Shown: in pieces, positions 35,950 to 44,209 of the stretch
Position numbering within the stretch: the stretch's first letter is position 1
Layout: the number at the start of each line of letters is the position of its first letter
From: Clostridium omnivorum
GTDB taxonomy: Bacteria > Bacillota > Clostridia > Clostridiales > Clostridiaceae
DNA: 64,000 nucleotides
Direction of reading: 5' to 3'
Assembly: GCF_026012015.1 (NCBI RefSeq)
Contig: NZ_BRXR01000001.1
Coordinates: forward strand, 4,179,501 to 4,243,500
Position numbers and translations under genes: made by a program
Notes under the pieces: model-generated
Database searches by the model: none
What the model was told of the DNA's origin: nothing
Seen by the model: only the letters and a program-made list of their open reading frames with translations

Positions 35950-37224
35950 ATGGCAGTGTTAAATTTCATAATTAACGAGATTTTTGGTCAAGGCGCAATT
36001 TTCTTAGCTCTTATAGCATTAATAGGTTTAATTTTACAAAAAAAATCATTTACTGAAGTTGTTCGTGGAACAATGATGACTGCTATTGGATTCTTTGTTC
36101 TATCTGCTGGTACTGGCATAGTTACCGGAAATTCTATTGATGGTTTGGCAAAAGCATTTAATACAATGCTTCCACAGGCTAATGCAGCTACATCAGTAGA
36201 TATCGGTGCACAATACGGCACCCAAATAGGAATTGTAATGGTAGTTGCATTCCTTATTAATATTTTATTTGCACGTTTTTCAAGATGGAAATCCGTATTC
36301 TTAACAGGACATATGTTATATTGGTTCCCATTCGTATTTATTGCAGCAGGAGTTGATGCAGGACTTACTGGAGCTAAATTGATTATACTGGCTACAATAT
36401 TCACAGCAACATACATGATAGTTTCTCCAAACTTAATGCGTCCATTTGTAAGAGAAGTTACCGGTGATGATTCCTTTACTATAGGACATCCAACAACAAT
36501 ATTATCTGTAATATCCGGAACTCTAGGGAAGCTCATAGGCGATAAGTCAAAATCAACAGAAAGCCTGAAATTCCCTAAATCATTAGGCTTTTTAAGAGAA
36601 GTTTCAATTACTGGTTCAATTACTATATGCATAACTTATATTGTTATGGCAATTATACTAACAGCTAACGGCTTTAGTCCAGCTAAGGTTTGGGGTTATG
36701 CCGGCGGAAAAACTGGAATGTTCACTTATATTTTTACACATGCAATTTATTTTGGTGTAGGTGTTACCGTATTGCTTCAAGGTGTTCGTATGTTGATTTC
36801 TGAAATAGTCCCCGCATTTAAAGGTATAGCTGACAAGGTTGTTCCCGGTGCTATTCCTGCACTTGACTGCCCAATCGTATTCCCGTATGCACCAAATGCT
36901 TTAATTCTTGGATTCATAGTAGCTATGATTACCTCAGTTGTTACAATTGTTTTGACAGCAGGAGTATTCCCAACAGTTATAATTCCTTTAACATTTACTT
37001 GTTTCTTTGAAATAGGAACTGCTTCCATCATAGGTAATGCAACAGGTGGAGTAAGAGGCAGCATTGTGGGTGCAGCAGTTTCTGGTGTTATAATGGTATT
37101 CCTGGTTGGCTTTGGTTCATATTTCTTCAGCCACACTATTAACTCATGGATGCTTGTATACGGTGGTCAGGACTTCTCATTATGGGGTATAATAGAAGGC
37201 TTAATTGCTAGACTAATATCTTAA
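35950..37224 (+). CDS. PTS EIIC component, ascorbate/UlaA (SgaT) family
   Basis: The 424-residue polytopic membrane protein has the UlaA-family features: FTEVVRGTMMTAIGFFVLS near the N-terminus, MLYWFPFVFIAAGVDAGLTG (about 114-133), and VPGAIPALDCPIVFPYAPNA (about 297-316). It forms the sugar channel with the EIIA/EIIB above. The catabolic enzymes of the ascorbate regulon (UlaD, E, F, G) are absent; only a SIS protein follows. The substrate is therefore uncertain and may not be ascorbate. Confidence 0.9.
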   Translation: MAVLNFIINEIFGQGAIFLALIALIGLILQKKSFTEVVRGTMMTAIGFFVLSAGTGIVTGNSIDGLAKAFNTMLPQANAATSVDIGAQYGTQIGIVMVVAFLINILFARFSRWKSVFLTGHMLYWFPFVFIAAGVDAGLTGAKLIILATIFTATYMIVSPNLMRPFVREVTGDDSFTIGHPTTILSVISGTLGKLIGDKSKSTESLKFPKSLGFLREVSITGSITICITYIVMAIILTANGFSPAKVWGYAGGKTGMFTYIFTHAIYFGVGVTVLLQGVRMLISEIVPAFKGIADKVVPGAIPALDCPIVFPYAPNALILGFIVAMITSVVTIVLTAGVFPTVIIPLTFTCFFEIGTASIIGNATGGVRGSIVGAAVSGVIMVFLVGFGSYFFSHTINSWMLVYGGQDFSLWGIIEGLIARLIS

Positions 37225-37245
37225 ATTAAAATAATAATTTTAAAT

Positions 37246-37270
37246 AAGGCATTTCAGTTTGAAGTGCCTT
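37246..37270 (+). terminator. Intra-operon hairpin between EIIC and SIS genes
   Basis: AAGGCATTTC pairs with GAAGTGCCTT (one T-G pair, 5-nt loop). There is no T run after it, so it is more likely an attenuating or 3'-end-stabilising hairpin than a full terminator. Confidence 0.5.
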
Positions 37271-37289
37271 CGTTCTTCGGAGGGTAAAT

Positions 37290-38033
37290 ATGAATTTCGA
37301 TTATATTGATAGAGTTTTTCAGCTTATTAAAGTTATACAAATTAAAGAAAAAGAAAATATGGAAAAGTGTGTTGAGCTGCTAACAAAGGCAATACTGGAT
37401 AAAAAGTCTATATATACCTTTGGGGCAAGCCATGCAGGCATATTAAGCGAAGAAATGTATTACAGGGCAGGCGGCCTTATGATGATGAATCCTATATTCG
37501 GAAGAGAAATCATGCTTGATACCTCTCCAATTACAATAACAAGCAAGATGGAAAGATGTGTTGGCTACGGAACAATACTTGCTAGCAAGGTCCATTTTAA
37601 AAAGGATGATGTGCTTATAATTCACTCTGTTTCAGGCAGGAATCCCGTTTCCATTGAAATGGCCATTGCTGCAAAGGAAAAGGGCGTAAAAATAATTGGA
37701 CTTACGAACTTGGCATACTCCAAGTCTGTTTCCTCAAGGCATCCGTCAGGTAAGAATCTTTATGAATTTTGTGATATAGTTCTTGACAATCATGGTGATA
37801 TTGGTGATGCCTGTGTTTCTGTAGAAGGCTTAGATCAGAAGGTAGCCCCGACTTCTACTGTCATTGGTGCAACAATTTTGAACTCAATAGTGGCAGCTAC
37901 AGCTCAAAACCTGGTTAAGAAGGGCATGAGAAGACCGCCTATATTCTATAGTGCAAATATTGATGGCGGCGATGAGCTAAATGAAAAATTGTATGAGGAA
38001 TACAAGGATTCAATCCACTATGATTTTATATAA
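37290..38033 (+). CDS. SIS domain sugar-phosphate protein (UPF0309-like)
   Basis: The 247-residue protein has a sugar isomerase (SIS) domain: TFGASHAGILSEEMYYRAGG (about 39-58), VLIIHSVSGRNPVSIEMA (about 110-127) with the phosphate-binding serines, and a C-terminal helix GATILNSIVAA. It resembles the UPF0309 group. As the last gene of the PTS operon it probably acts on the phosphorylated product, for example as an isomerase or an etherase-like enzyme on an amino-sugar phosphate. The exact reaction cannot be read from the sequence. Confidence 0.75.
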   Translation: MNFDYIDRVFQLIKVIQIKEKENMEKCVELLTKAILDKKSIYTFGASHAGILSEEMYYRAGGLMMMNPIFGREIMLDTSPITITSKMERCVGYGTILASKVHFKKDDVLIIHSVSGRNPVSIEMAIAAKEKGVKIIGLTNLAYSKSVSSRHPSGKNLYEFCDIVLDNHGDIGDACVSVEGLDQKVAPTSTVIGATILNSIVAATAQNLVKKGMRRPPIFYSANIDGGDELNEKLYEEYKDSIHYDFI

Positions 38034-38037
38034 ATTT

Positions 38038-38063
38038 TAAAGGTCTCTCCGGAGACTTTTTTC
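38038..38063 (+). terminator. Terminator of the PTS operon
   Basis: A GGTCTC/GAGACT stem with a TCCG loop is followed by TTTTTTCTAT. It lies 5 nt after the SIS gene and before the right direct repeat. Confidence 0.8.
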
Positions 38064-38085
38064 TATAGCTCTGATTGTAATAATT

Positions 38086-38119
38086 GATATCATGAATGCA
38101 AAGTTGATTTGATGTATAA
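38086..38119 (+). repeat. Direct repeat, right copy (att-like)
   Basis: This copy repeats 32268-32301 with two silent changes and still reads DIMNAKLI-stop in frame. It is not part of any gene here; the few codons before it show no clear similarity to the oxidoreductase. Confidence 0.85.
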
Positions 38120-38126
38120 GAAAAAT

Positions 38127-38164
38127 AAAAGGATTCTAATTTTCAGTTAGAATCCTTTTATTTT
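38127..38164. terminator. Bidirectional terminator after right repeat
   Basis: A perfect 13-bp stem, AAAAGGATTCTAA with TTAGAATCCTTTT, and loop TTTTCAG are followed by ATTTT. It can serve the convergent DUF2238-like gene on the minus strand. A near-identical hairpin occurs at 60520-60554. Confidence 0.88.
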
Positions 38165-38189
38165 AAGAAGAAACCTGCTGAAATTGATA

Positions 38190-38810
38190 TTACAATGAAT
38201 CAGTCTTATGAGTGGCTTTAAAAATTGAAATGCATGAATTTGCTGTAGCATTTTTTACTATCGGTACACAGGCAACTACAGCACCTATAGTTCCACATAT
38301 GATATCACCCATTGTGTCATCTAAGCTAGCGTTTTGACTTCTTAATCCGAAAAGTTTATCTGTTGTAAATTCATGAATTTCCCAAATACCAGCCATAGCA
38401 ATAGAAAAGAACAGACTGAAAAGTACCATAGTTTTTAAATTTAAATTATCTATTTTATTATTATTTAAATGATTATATATTGATAACCCTAAAAAGCATA
38501 GGATAAAACCTGAGAAAAAATGTTCAATTTTATCAAGATGCGGAATTATTGTATAGCCTCCGAACTCATTAGCTAGGAACATGGTAACAAAAATGAATGC
38601 TAAAATTGAAAATCTTAGAGCAGGAAAAATATCTATTTTAGTTATTTTAATTATTTCCTTCATAACACACAATACTGCTGAAATTAACAATGGCTGTATA
38701 GTTTTAGCTTTATTTCCTCTAACAAAAAAATAGATAAAACAAATTAAAGCAAGAATGTATAAAAATATTTCAAAGTAATCATTAAATACATATTTTCTTT
38801 TGCTTTTCAT
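38190..38810 (-). CDS. DUF2238/YjdF-like membrane protein
   Basis: The 206-residue protein has about six membrane helices and conserved polar positions between them: HLDKIEHFFSGF (about 91-102), GIWEIHEFTTDKLFG (about 141-155) and LDDTMGDIICGTIGA (about 163-177). This arrangement of D, H, E and D-T-x-x-D motifs is that of the DUF2238/YjdF family of unknown function. The start follows GGGGGAAT. It is convergent with the PTS operon. Confidence 0.7.
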   Translation of the reverse strand: MKSKRKYVFNDYFEIFLYILALICFIYFFVRGNKAKTIQPLLISAVLCVMKEIIKITKIDIFPALRFSILAFIFVTMFLANEFGGYTIIPHLDKIEHFFSGFILCFLGLSIYNHLNNNKIDNLNLKTMVLFSLFFSIAMAGIWEIHEFTTDKLFGLRSQNASLDDTMGDIICGTIGAVVACVPIVKNATANSCISIFKATHKTDSL

Positions 38811-38930
38811 TTATTATTCCCCCATAAAAATTTATTTATAGCAATTAATATTTACTAGATCCATTTAGTTAAGGGATTTTAAAGACTTTACAATAATAGA
38901 CCTAAGTTAATAGCTTGGATACATTTTTTA

Positions 38931-39824
38931 TTAATTTGACTTTTGTACTAAAGCCTCTCTTGGTTGTTTATTAATTATAAATTTATTCATAAAGATCTGC
39001 TGAGCGATTTGAAGGATATTTGAAATAATCCAATAAAGTCCTAGTCCAGTTGGAACACTAAAAGATATAAAACCAGTCATAATTGGTGAAACTAGTGACA
39101 TACTTTTTTGCATAGAATTTTGAGCAAGGTTGTTATCTTGTTGAGGAGTTTGATTCATGGAGTATTTCATTGAAATATAAGTAGTAGCCACAGCAAGTAT
39201 AGGTACTATAAGTAGAATCCAAGCTTGTATGTCCGGCGAACTTCCAAAAAGTTTACCAGAATCAAGAGAAGGTATTGCTCCAAGGTTGATACCAAAAAAA
39301 TTCATATTTAATAATTGGTCTTTTGATATAAGGCCGTTTATACTATATAGCTTGTCAGTATTTTGCGAAAAATAATTAATTATGCTTAAGTCATGTATAG
39401 AAGAAGCTTTTACAGCACCAGTAGGGATCAGGCTAAATAACTTGCTAATTGTTTCTGCAGGTACTCTGAACATGTACTTTAGCGGTTGTGAAATTACATA
39501 GTATAAGGAAAAAAGAATTGGCATCTGTATTAAAAGAGGCAAACATCCACTTGCAGGATTTATATTATTTTCTTGATATAGCTTCATTGTTTCTTGGTTA
39601 AGTCTTTCGGGATCATTTTTATATTTTTCTTGAATTTTCTGTAATTGCGGTTGAACTTCGCCTATCTTTGCTGTGGAACGGTACTGCTTAATTGTTAAGG
39701 GAAGTACTAAGGTCTTTATGAGAACAGTAAGAAGAATTATGGATATTCCATAGTTTTTAAAGGCTAAAGTATTATATATTATTCTTAATAGTGTACCTAT
39801 AGGGTAGGAAATAAAGTCTAGCAT
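38931..39824 (-). CDS. yidC: Membrane protein insertase YidC/Oxa1 paralogue
   Basis: YidC inserts membrane proteins. The 297-residue protein has the Gram-positive layout without the large periplasmic domain: a first helix, then ISIILLTVLIKTLVLPLTIK (about 28-47) carrying the conserved arginine/lysine region, the cytoplasmic hairpin IQEKYKNDPERLNQETMKLY (about 68-87), NPASGCLPLLIQMPILFSLY and C-terminal helices. No lipobox is visible. It is away from rnpA/oriC, so it is probably a second copy. Its promoter and operator match those of the neighbouring tetR gene. Confidence 0.92.
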   Translation of the reverse strand: MLDFISYPIGTLLRIIYNTLAFKNYGISIILLTVLIKTLVLPLTIKQYRSTAKIGEVQPQLQKIQEKYKNDPERLNQETMKLYQENNINPASGCLPLLIQMPILFSLYYVISQPLKYMFRVPAETISKLFSLIPTGAVKASSIHDLSIINYFSQNTDKLYSINGLISKDQLLNMNFFGINLGAIPSLDSGKLFGSSPDIQAWILLIVPILAVATTYISMKYSMNQTPQQDNNLAQNSMQKSMSLVSPIMTGFISFSVPTGLGLYWIISNILQIAQQIFMNKFIINKQPREALVQKSN

Positions 39825-39893
39825 TTTAACAGCACTCCTTTGTCATATAGAATTTTAATTTGAAGTTTGAGACTTTTGCCGAATATTTATATA

Positions 39894-39970
39894 TATATTA
39901 AATACAATGTTACTGTACCGGTTGGACGGTATATTAATATTATCAAATTAAAAATAGGCTGTCAATTAAA
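39894..39970 (-). promoter_or_regulatory. Promoter and TetR-type operator of yidC paralogue
   Basis: On the minus strand, TTGACA (39960-39965) and TAATAT (39937-39942) are separated by exactly 17 nt. Just downstream lies the palindrome TACCGGTTGGACGGTA (39916-39931; arms TACCG and CGGTA), which would cover the transcription start. The whole segment is repeated at 40701-40778. Confidence 0.75.
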
Positions 39971-40045
39971 TAGTTTATAATAAATAATATAGATACAAAT
40001 GAGGCAATAATACTTCTTATAAGATGTTTTTTTGCCATAAATAAA

Positions 40046-40066
40046 AGGAACTCATATTGAGTTCCT
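40046..40066 (-). terminator. Terminator after tetR
   Basis: AGGAACTCA pairs with TGAGTTCCT over a TAT loop. On the minus strand it is followed by TTTTATTTATGG. It lies 30 nt after the tetR stop and separates it from yidC. Confidence 0.75.
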
Positions 40067-40095
40067 AAAAAACTTAATTATAGTAATAAAATTAT

Positions 40096-40632
40096 TTAAC
40101 ACTCTTTTGCTAAGTTCATAAGCCTCTCCATAATCGCTTTTTTTGTATCTTCAGGATATACATCTATGCCAAGAAGAAAAGAAGATGCTATTCCATCGCA
40201 GGCTAGGCTTATTATAATACCTAAAATAGGATCATTTAATCCATTCATTTTCTCAAACCATTGTTTACGATTTTCTAAAACTGGCTGAAGGAGCTCTTGA
40301 TTTAAGGCAAATGCGGCTATAATTCCACTCATTGTATTGTAATCAATCTTAGCAGTATTAAATTGTTCTCGTATATAGCTTATAAACCAGCTATTAGGAA
40401 AATCAGAAATTGTAGTATTCTCTCCTGCCGCAACTTTTGACTCAAATAATGCTAGATTATTCTCAATAAGCCCTTTCATTAGCGCATCCTTGCTGGGAAA
40501 ATGGTATAGAAGTCCTCCCTTACTAATCCCGGCTTCTTTTGCTACTTCCTCTAAGGTGAAAGAATTTAGGCCTTCTTCCATAATCAATCTATTGGATACC
40601 TCAAGAATCTTTTGTTTTACTGGATTAGTCAT
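40096..40632 (-). CDS. TetR/AcrR family transcriptional regulator
   Basis: The 178-residue protein has a TetR helix-turn-helix (about 6-52) with LEEVAKEAGISKGGLLYHFP (about 27-46), where the glycine-rich GGLLYHFPSK recognition segment is the hallmark of one TetR subgroup. The C-terminal ligand domain is helical. Its promoter has an overlapping palindrome that also occurs before yidC, so autoregulation and control of yidC, and perhaps of the divergent cardiolipin synthase gene, are likely. The inducer is unknown. Confidence 0.9.
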   Translation of the reverse strand: MTNPVKQKILEVSNRLIMEEGLNSFTLEEVAKEAGISKGGLLYHFPSKDALMKGLIENNLALFESKVAAGENTTISDFPNSWFISYIREQFNTAKIDYNTMSGIIAAFALNQELLQPVLENRKQWFEKMNGLNDPILGIIISLACDGIASSFLLGIDVYPEDTKKAIMERLMNLAKEC

Positions 40633-40700
40633 AATATCAACCTTTCTATATAAAAATTAAATTTACAAATTAATATCTATCATTAAATTAATGGTTATGT

Positions 40701-40778
40701 TATATTAAATACAATATTACTATACTGGTTGAACGGTACAATAATGTTAACAAATTATATAAAAGCTGTCAATTAAGT
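40701..40778 (-). promoter_or_regulatory. Promoter and TetR-type operator of tetR
   Basis: On the minus strand, TTGACA (40767-40772) and TAACAT (40744-40749) are separated by 17 nt. The operator TACTGGTTGAACGGTA (40723-40738) is a two-mismatch version of the site before yidC. The flanks are also alike, so one copy arose by duplication. The 306-nt gap up to cls holds nothing else I can name. Confidence 0.75.
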
Positions 40779-40938
40779 TGATTGAAATAAGTAAAAGGCT
40801 ATATGTAAAATATTATTGCTATATTTAACACTACTTATATAGTATCACTTAGGACCATATTAAATCACTAGTTATTTATAATGGCAATGAAAAATTTAAC
40901 GCTATGGATGAGGCAAATTAGTTTGGAGGGGTACTAAA

Positions 40939-42468
40939 ATGAAATTTTTTAGGATAATGAACAGTAGAATATTTATTACTTCAACTTTGCTCCTAATACA
41001 GCTTATTTGGTTTATTCTTTTTCTAATTAGACTAACAAACTATTATGCTTGGATAAATGCTGCATTTTCAATATTAAGTATTTTGATTGTCTTATATATT
41101 ATTGGAAATGATGAAAATGCTTCCTATAAGATTGCTTGGATTATTCTAATAATGGTACTGCCTTTGTTCGGAGGCCTTTTTTATCTATTCTTTGGTAACA
41201 AAAGGCCCTCTAAAGTAATGCAGCTGCGCCTAAGTAGAGAACATAAAAAATCAATTGATTTGATGAAGAAAGAAAGTAGTATTCTTAAAGAAATAGGTGA
41301 TTTAGATCAGCGTGTTCAAGGAACTTGCAGATATCTGCAAGAAAAAAGCTTTTATCCGGCTTATAAGAATTTAGAAACTACCTACTATCCTTTAGGAGAC
41401 ATCATGTACAAAGATATGCTTTTAGAATTAGAAAAGGCTAAATATTTTATATTCCTTGAGTATTTTATCATTGAAGAAGGAATCATGTGGAATAGTATAC
41501 TTGAAATACTCACTAGAAAAGCAACCGAAGGTGTAGATGTGCGAATGATATATGATGATGTAGGGTCTCTTTTCTTGCTTCCAGGTGATTTTGAAAGAAA
41601 GATGGAAAAAAGGGGAATTAAATGCATGGCATTTAATAAGTTTAGACCAATTCTTTCTATGGTAATGAATAATCGAGATCATAGAAAGATTTTAGTTATT
41701 GATGGAAACATAGCTTTCAATGGAGGTATCAATCTAGCAGATGAATATATTAACGAAAAGAAAAAATATGGTCATTGGAAGGATACAGGTGTAAAAATAA
41801 AGGGAGATGCAGTTTGGAGTTTTACATTGATGTTTTTAGAAATGTGGAATACGTTTAGGAAAAGTACGGATATTCTAGAAAACTATAAATCTGATCATAG
41901 TTATGAGGAAAGTCTAGAATATGATGGCTATGTGCAGCCATTTTCAGATTCACCTTTTGATGATGAAACAATTGGACAAAACATTTATATAGAATTATTA
42001 TCACAAGCAAAAAGGTATATTTATATTTTTACTCCTTATCTCATTATTGATAATGAAATGAAATCTGCTCTTTGTATGGCAGCTAAAAGGGGAGTAGATG
42101 TTAGAATTGTTACACCAGGTATTCCAGATAAAAAAATTGTTTATAGGCTTACCCGATCCAATTATGCACCTCTTCTAAAGGCTGGAGTTAAAATATATGA
42201 GTATTCTCCAGGATTTCTTCATGCTAAAAGTTATGTTTGCGATGATGAATTTGCAGTAGTAGGGACTATCAACATGGATTTTAGAAGTTTATATTTGCAC
42301 TTTGAATGTGGAACCTTTATGTATAGAACTAAAGCTATAATGGATTTAAAGAAGGACTTTGTAGAAACAATTATAAAAAGTAAGGGGATAAATATAAATG
42401 ACTGCAGGCATGGATTTTTTGGCACACTATTTGATGCCGTGCTTAGGATGTTTGCTCCACTTTGTTAA
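40939..42468 (+). CDS. cls: Cardiolipin synthase
   Basis: The 509-residue phospholipase D-type enzyme joins two phosphatidylglycerols to cardiolipin. It has two N-terminal membrane helices (about 12-57), a third near 67-85, and two HKD motifs: HRKILVIDGNIAFNGG (about 247-262) and HAKSYVCDDEFAVVGTINMD (about 429-448). It ends FGTLFDAVLRMFAPLC, a typical tail. GGAGGGG precedes the start. It is divergent from tetR with the tetR operator in between. Confidence 0.95.
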   Translation: MKFFRIMNSRIFITSTLLLIQLIWFILFLIRLTNYYAWINAAFSILSILIVLYIIGNDENASYKIAWIILIMVLPLFGGLFYLFFGNKRPSKVMQLRLSREHKKSIDLMKKESSILKEIGDLDQRVQGTCRYLQEKSFYPAYKNLETTYYPLGDIMYKDMLLELEKAKYFIFLEYFIIEEGIMWNSILEILTRKATEGVDVRMIYDDVGSLFLLPGDFERKMEKRGIKCMAFNKFRPILSMVMNNRDHRKILVIDGNIAFNGGINLADEYINEKKKYGHWKDTGVKIKGDAVWSFTLMFLEMWNTFRKSTDILENYKSDHSYEESLEYDGYVQPFSDSPFDDETIGQNIYIELLSQAKRYIYIFTPYLIIDNEMKSALCMAAKRGVDVRIVTPGIPDKKIVYRLTRSNYAPLLKAGVKIYEYSPGFLHAKSYVCDDEFAVVGTINMDFRSLYLHFECGTFMYRTKAIMDLKKDFVETIIKSKGININDCRHGFFGTLFDAVLRMFAPLC

Positions 42469-42586
42469 TTAATTTATAAATACTACAATGCAAAAAAGTA
42501 ACCAACTAGAAATGACTATAATTTTGAGATAGGTCCGCTTTCATTCTGTATTAAGTAGCAATATTTGTAATCAGAATTTATGTCTA

Positions 42587-42615
42587 TTGAATAATATATA
42601 AACATAGTATATAAT
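42587..42615 (+). promoter_or_regulatory. Putative sigma-A promoter of the B12 riboswitch operon
   Basis: TTGAAT (42587-42592) and TATAAT (42610-42615) are separated by 17 nt. The riboswitch aptamer begins about 20 nt downstream, as expected for a leader RNA. Confidence 0.7.
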
Positions 42616-42634
42616 CAAAGTAGAATTTAATATT

Positions 42635-42917
42635 TGTTTTAGGTACATTAAGTTTAATAGGGAAAGTGGTGAAAATCCACTACAGCCCCCGCTACTGTAT
42701 ACGGAGACGAATTTCGACCACTGGCTTTTATGCTGGGAAGGTGAAAGGAGGGAGACCCGTGAGTCAGGAGACCTGCCTAAAATCAAAAGCTAATCCTTCG
42801 GTGGGAAGGGAAATGGCATAGCATTTTAGACACATGATTAAGCTGATTTTAGCATTTTCAGTATGTGGGAAATTTGTGATTGTTAGACCTCTACCTCAAA
42901 AGGGTAGGGGTTTTTTA
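42635..42917 (+). promoter_or_regulatory. Cobalamin riboswitch with terminator
   Basis: The aptamer spans about 42635-42785. It shows the conserved core GTGGTGAAAATCCACTACAG, then GCCCCCGCTACTGT, and the B12 box AGTCAGGAGACCTGCCT at 42762-42778. Closing bases (TTTTAGGT with GCCTAAAA) form P1. The expression platform ends with ACCTCTACC pairing to GGTAGGGGT (42887-42911, one wobble) followed by TTTTTATTTT. Coenzyme B12 would favour this terminator and shut down the operon beginning with hemA at 43013. It fills most of the 544-nt gap after cls. Confidence 0.95.
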
Positions 42918-43012
42918 TTTTGTAAAAAATTGTAGAATTTTTCTGCAAGCATGGCAAAAGACCATTATATTAATATCAGAAAAAGGATAAATTAAGTTTT
43001 GGAGTTGATAGA

Positions 43013-44209
43013 ATGTTACAGCTTATCGGTATTAAAAGTAATTGCACCGTTGAAATCAGAGAAAAGCTTTCAATAATACCTAAGCATAGTGAAAGAACAA
43101 TTAATGAGCTTCTAGGATTATGTAAAGAAGTAGTGGTACTAAGTACATGTAATAGAACGGAGATATATTTTGATTGTGAAATAAGCGATGAAGGTGTAGT
43201 AGAAGAGATTTTCATTAGATTAGGATGGAATAAAAAATTTATTAACTATATATTTCGAAAAAAAGAGGAAGAAGTAACTAAGCATTTAATGGAGCTTTCC
43301 TGTGGCTTTTATTCAAAAATTTTAGGTGAGGATCAAATACTAGGTCAGGTAAAAATAGCTTATGAAGAGTCCTTGAAGCTTAAGGCAGTAAGCAGAGATC
43401 TTCAACGTCTTTTTCAACTAGCCATAACTTGTGGAAAGGAATTTAGAGATAAGGCAGAACTTTATAAAATTCCAGTATCTTCCTCATCCATAGTTGTAAA
43501 GGAAGCATTAGCTAAAGGTGCAAAGAAGTTTATGGTTTTAGGTTATGGAGAAGTTGGGCAATTAACTTGTAAATATATTTTAGGCATCAATTTTGAAAGT
43601 TTGTATATAGTTGTTAGAAATGGAAGCTGCATTGATATTAATGATCATAGGATTAGAGTCATACCTTTTGAACAAAGAAAGTATCATTATAAGGATGTGG
43701 ACTGTATTATAAGCTGCACATCGGCACCTCATACTGTAGTGTCAAAAAATGATATTCCTGATAAAAAATTAATTATATATGATTTAGCAGTGCCGAGAGA
43801 CGTTGATAATGAGGTAGCCTCACTAGAACAGGTTGAAGTATATGATATTGATAAAATAAGCCTTATAGATGATGAAAATAAAAAAATAAGAGAACTAAAA
43901 ATGAGCGAGTTTAAATACATAGTTGATAAATATATTAAGGAGTATAAAGATTGGCAGTGTATAAAGGAAATAACGCCTCAAATTACAAAGATAAAGATTA
44001 CTGGAGAAAAAATATATAGCAAAAGATACAATACTTTTGTTAATAAAAAACATACTAAGGATAATGAAGTTTTGGCAAGAACTTTATTGAAGAGCACCTC
44101 TGATGCATATGTAAATAAAGCTATAGAGGTTTTAAAAGAAGAGTATTTGAAGGGTAGGGGTGAGGAATGCTTGAAAATAATACAGAGGATTTTTTGTCAA
44201 CCGAGTTAG
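43013..44209 (+). CDS. hemA: Glutamyl-tRNA reductase
   Basis: HemA reduces glutamyl-tRNA to glutamate-1-semialdehyde, the first committed tetrapyrrole step. The 398-residue protein has the catalytic cysteine in VVLSTCNRTEIYF (about residue 46), the substrate-binding SCGFYSKILGEDQILGQVK (about 91-109) and an NADPH fold with MVLGYGEVGQLTCKYI (about 175-190). The C-terminal dimerisation helix is short, as in clostridial homologues. First gene after the B12 riboswitch; it overlaps the next by 43 nt. Confidence 0.95.
   Translation: MLQLIGIKSNCTVEIREKLSIIPKHSERTINELLGLCKEVVVLSTCNRTEIYFDCEISDEGVVEEIFIRLGWNKKFINYIFRKKEEEVTKHLMELSCGFYSKILGEDQILGQVKIAYEESLKLKAVSRDLQRLFQLAITCGKEFRDKAELYKIPVSSSSIVVKEALAKGAKKFMVLGYGEVGQLTCKYILGINFESLYIVVRNGSCIDINDHRIRVIPFEQRKYHYKDVDCIISCTSAPHTVVSKNDIPDKKLIIYDLAVPRDVDNEVASLEQVEVYDIDKISLIDDENKKIRELKMSEFKYIVDKYIKEYKDWQCIKEITPQITKIKITGEKIYSKRYNTFVNKKHTKDNEVLARTLLKSTSDAYVNKAIEVLKEEYLKGRGEECLKIIQRIFCQPS

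Larger units (their letters stand above)
32302..38085. other. Putative integrated segment carrying a PTS operon
   Basis: This segment lies between the two direct repeats and holds a decayed secreted-protein gene and an ula-type PTS operon with its own regulator. On the left is the intact oxidoreductase gene; on the right is a copy of its 3' end. Duplication of a gene's 3' end is the usual trace of site-specific integration or of uptake by recombination within that gene. No integrase or transposase is present, so the mechanism is inferred and any mobility gene would have been lost. Confidence 0.5.

Noticed and set aside
35988-36632. Long minus-strand open frame (214 codons) inside the EIIC gene
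   Set aside because: It lies antisense to a clear UlaA-family coding sequence, has no ribosome binding site and reads as low-complexity reversed membrane codons.
42571-42786. Minus-strand frame across the B12 riboswitch
   Set aside because: It overlaps conserved aptamer bases and has no protein-like features; the RNA explains the conservation.
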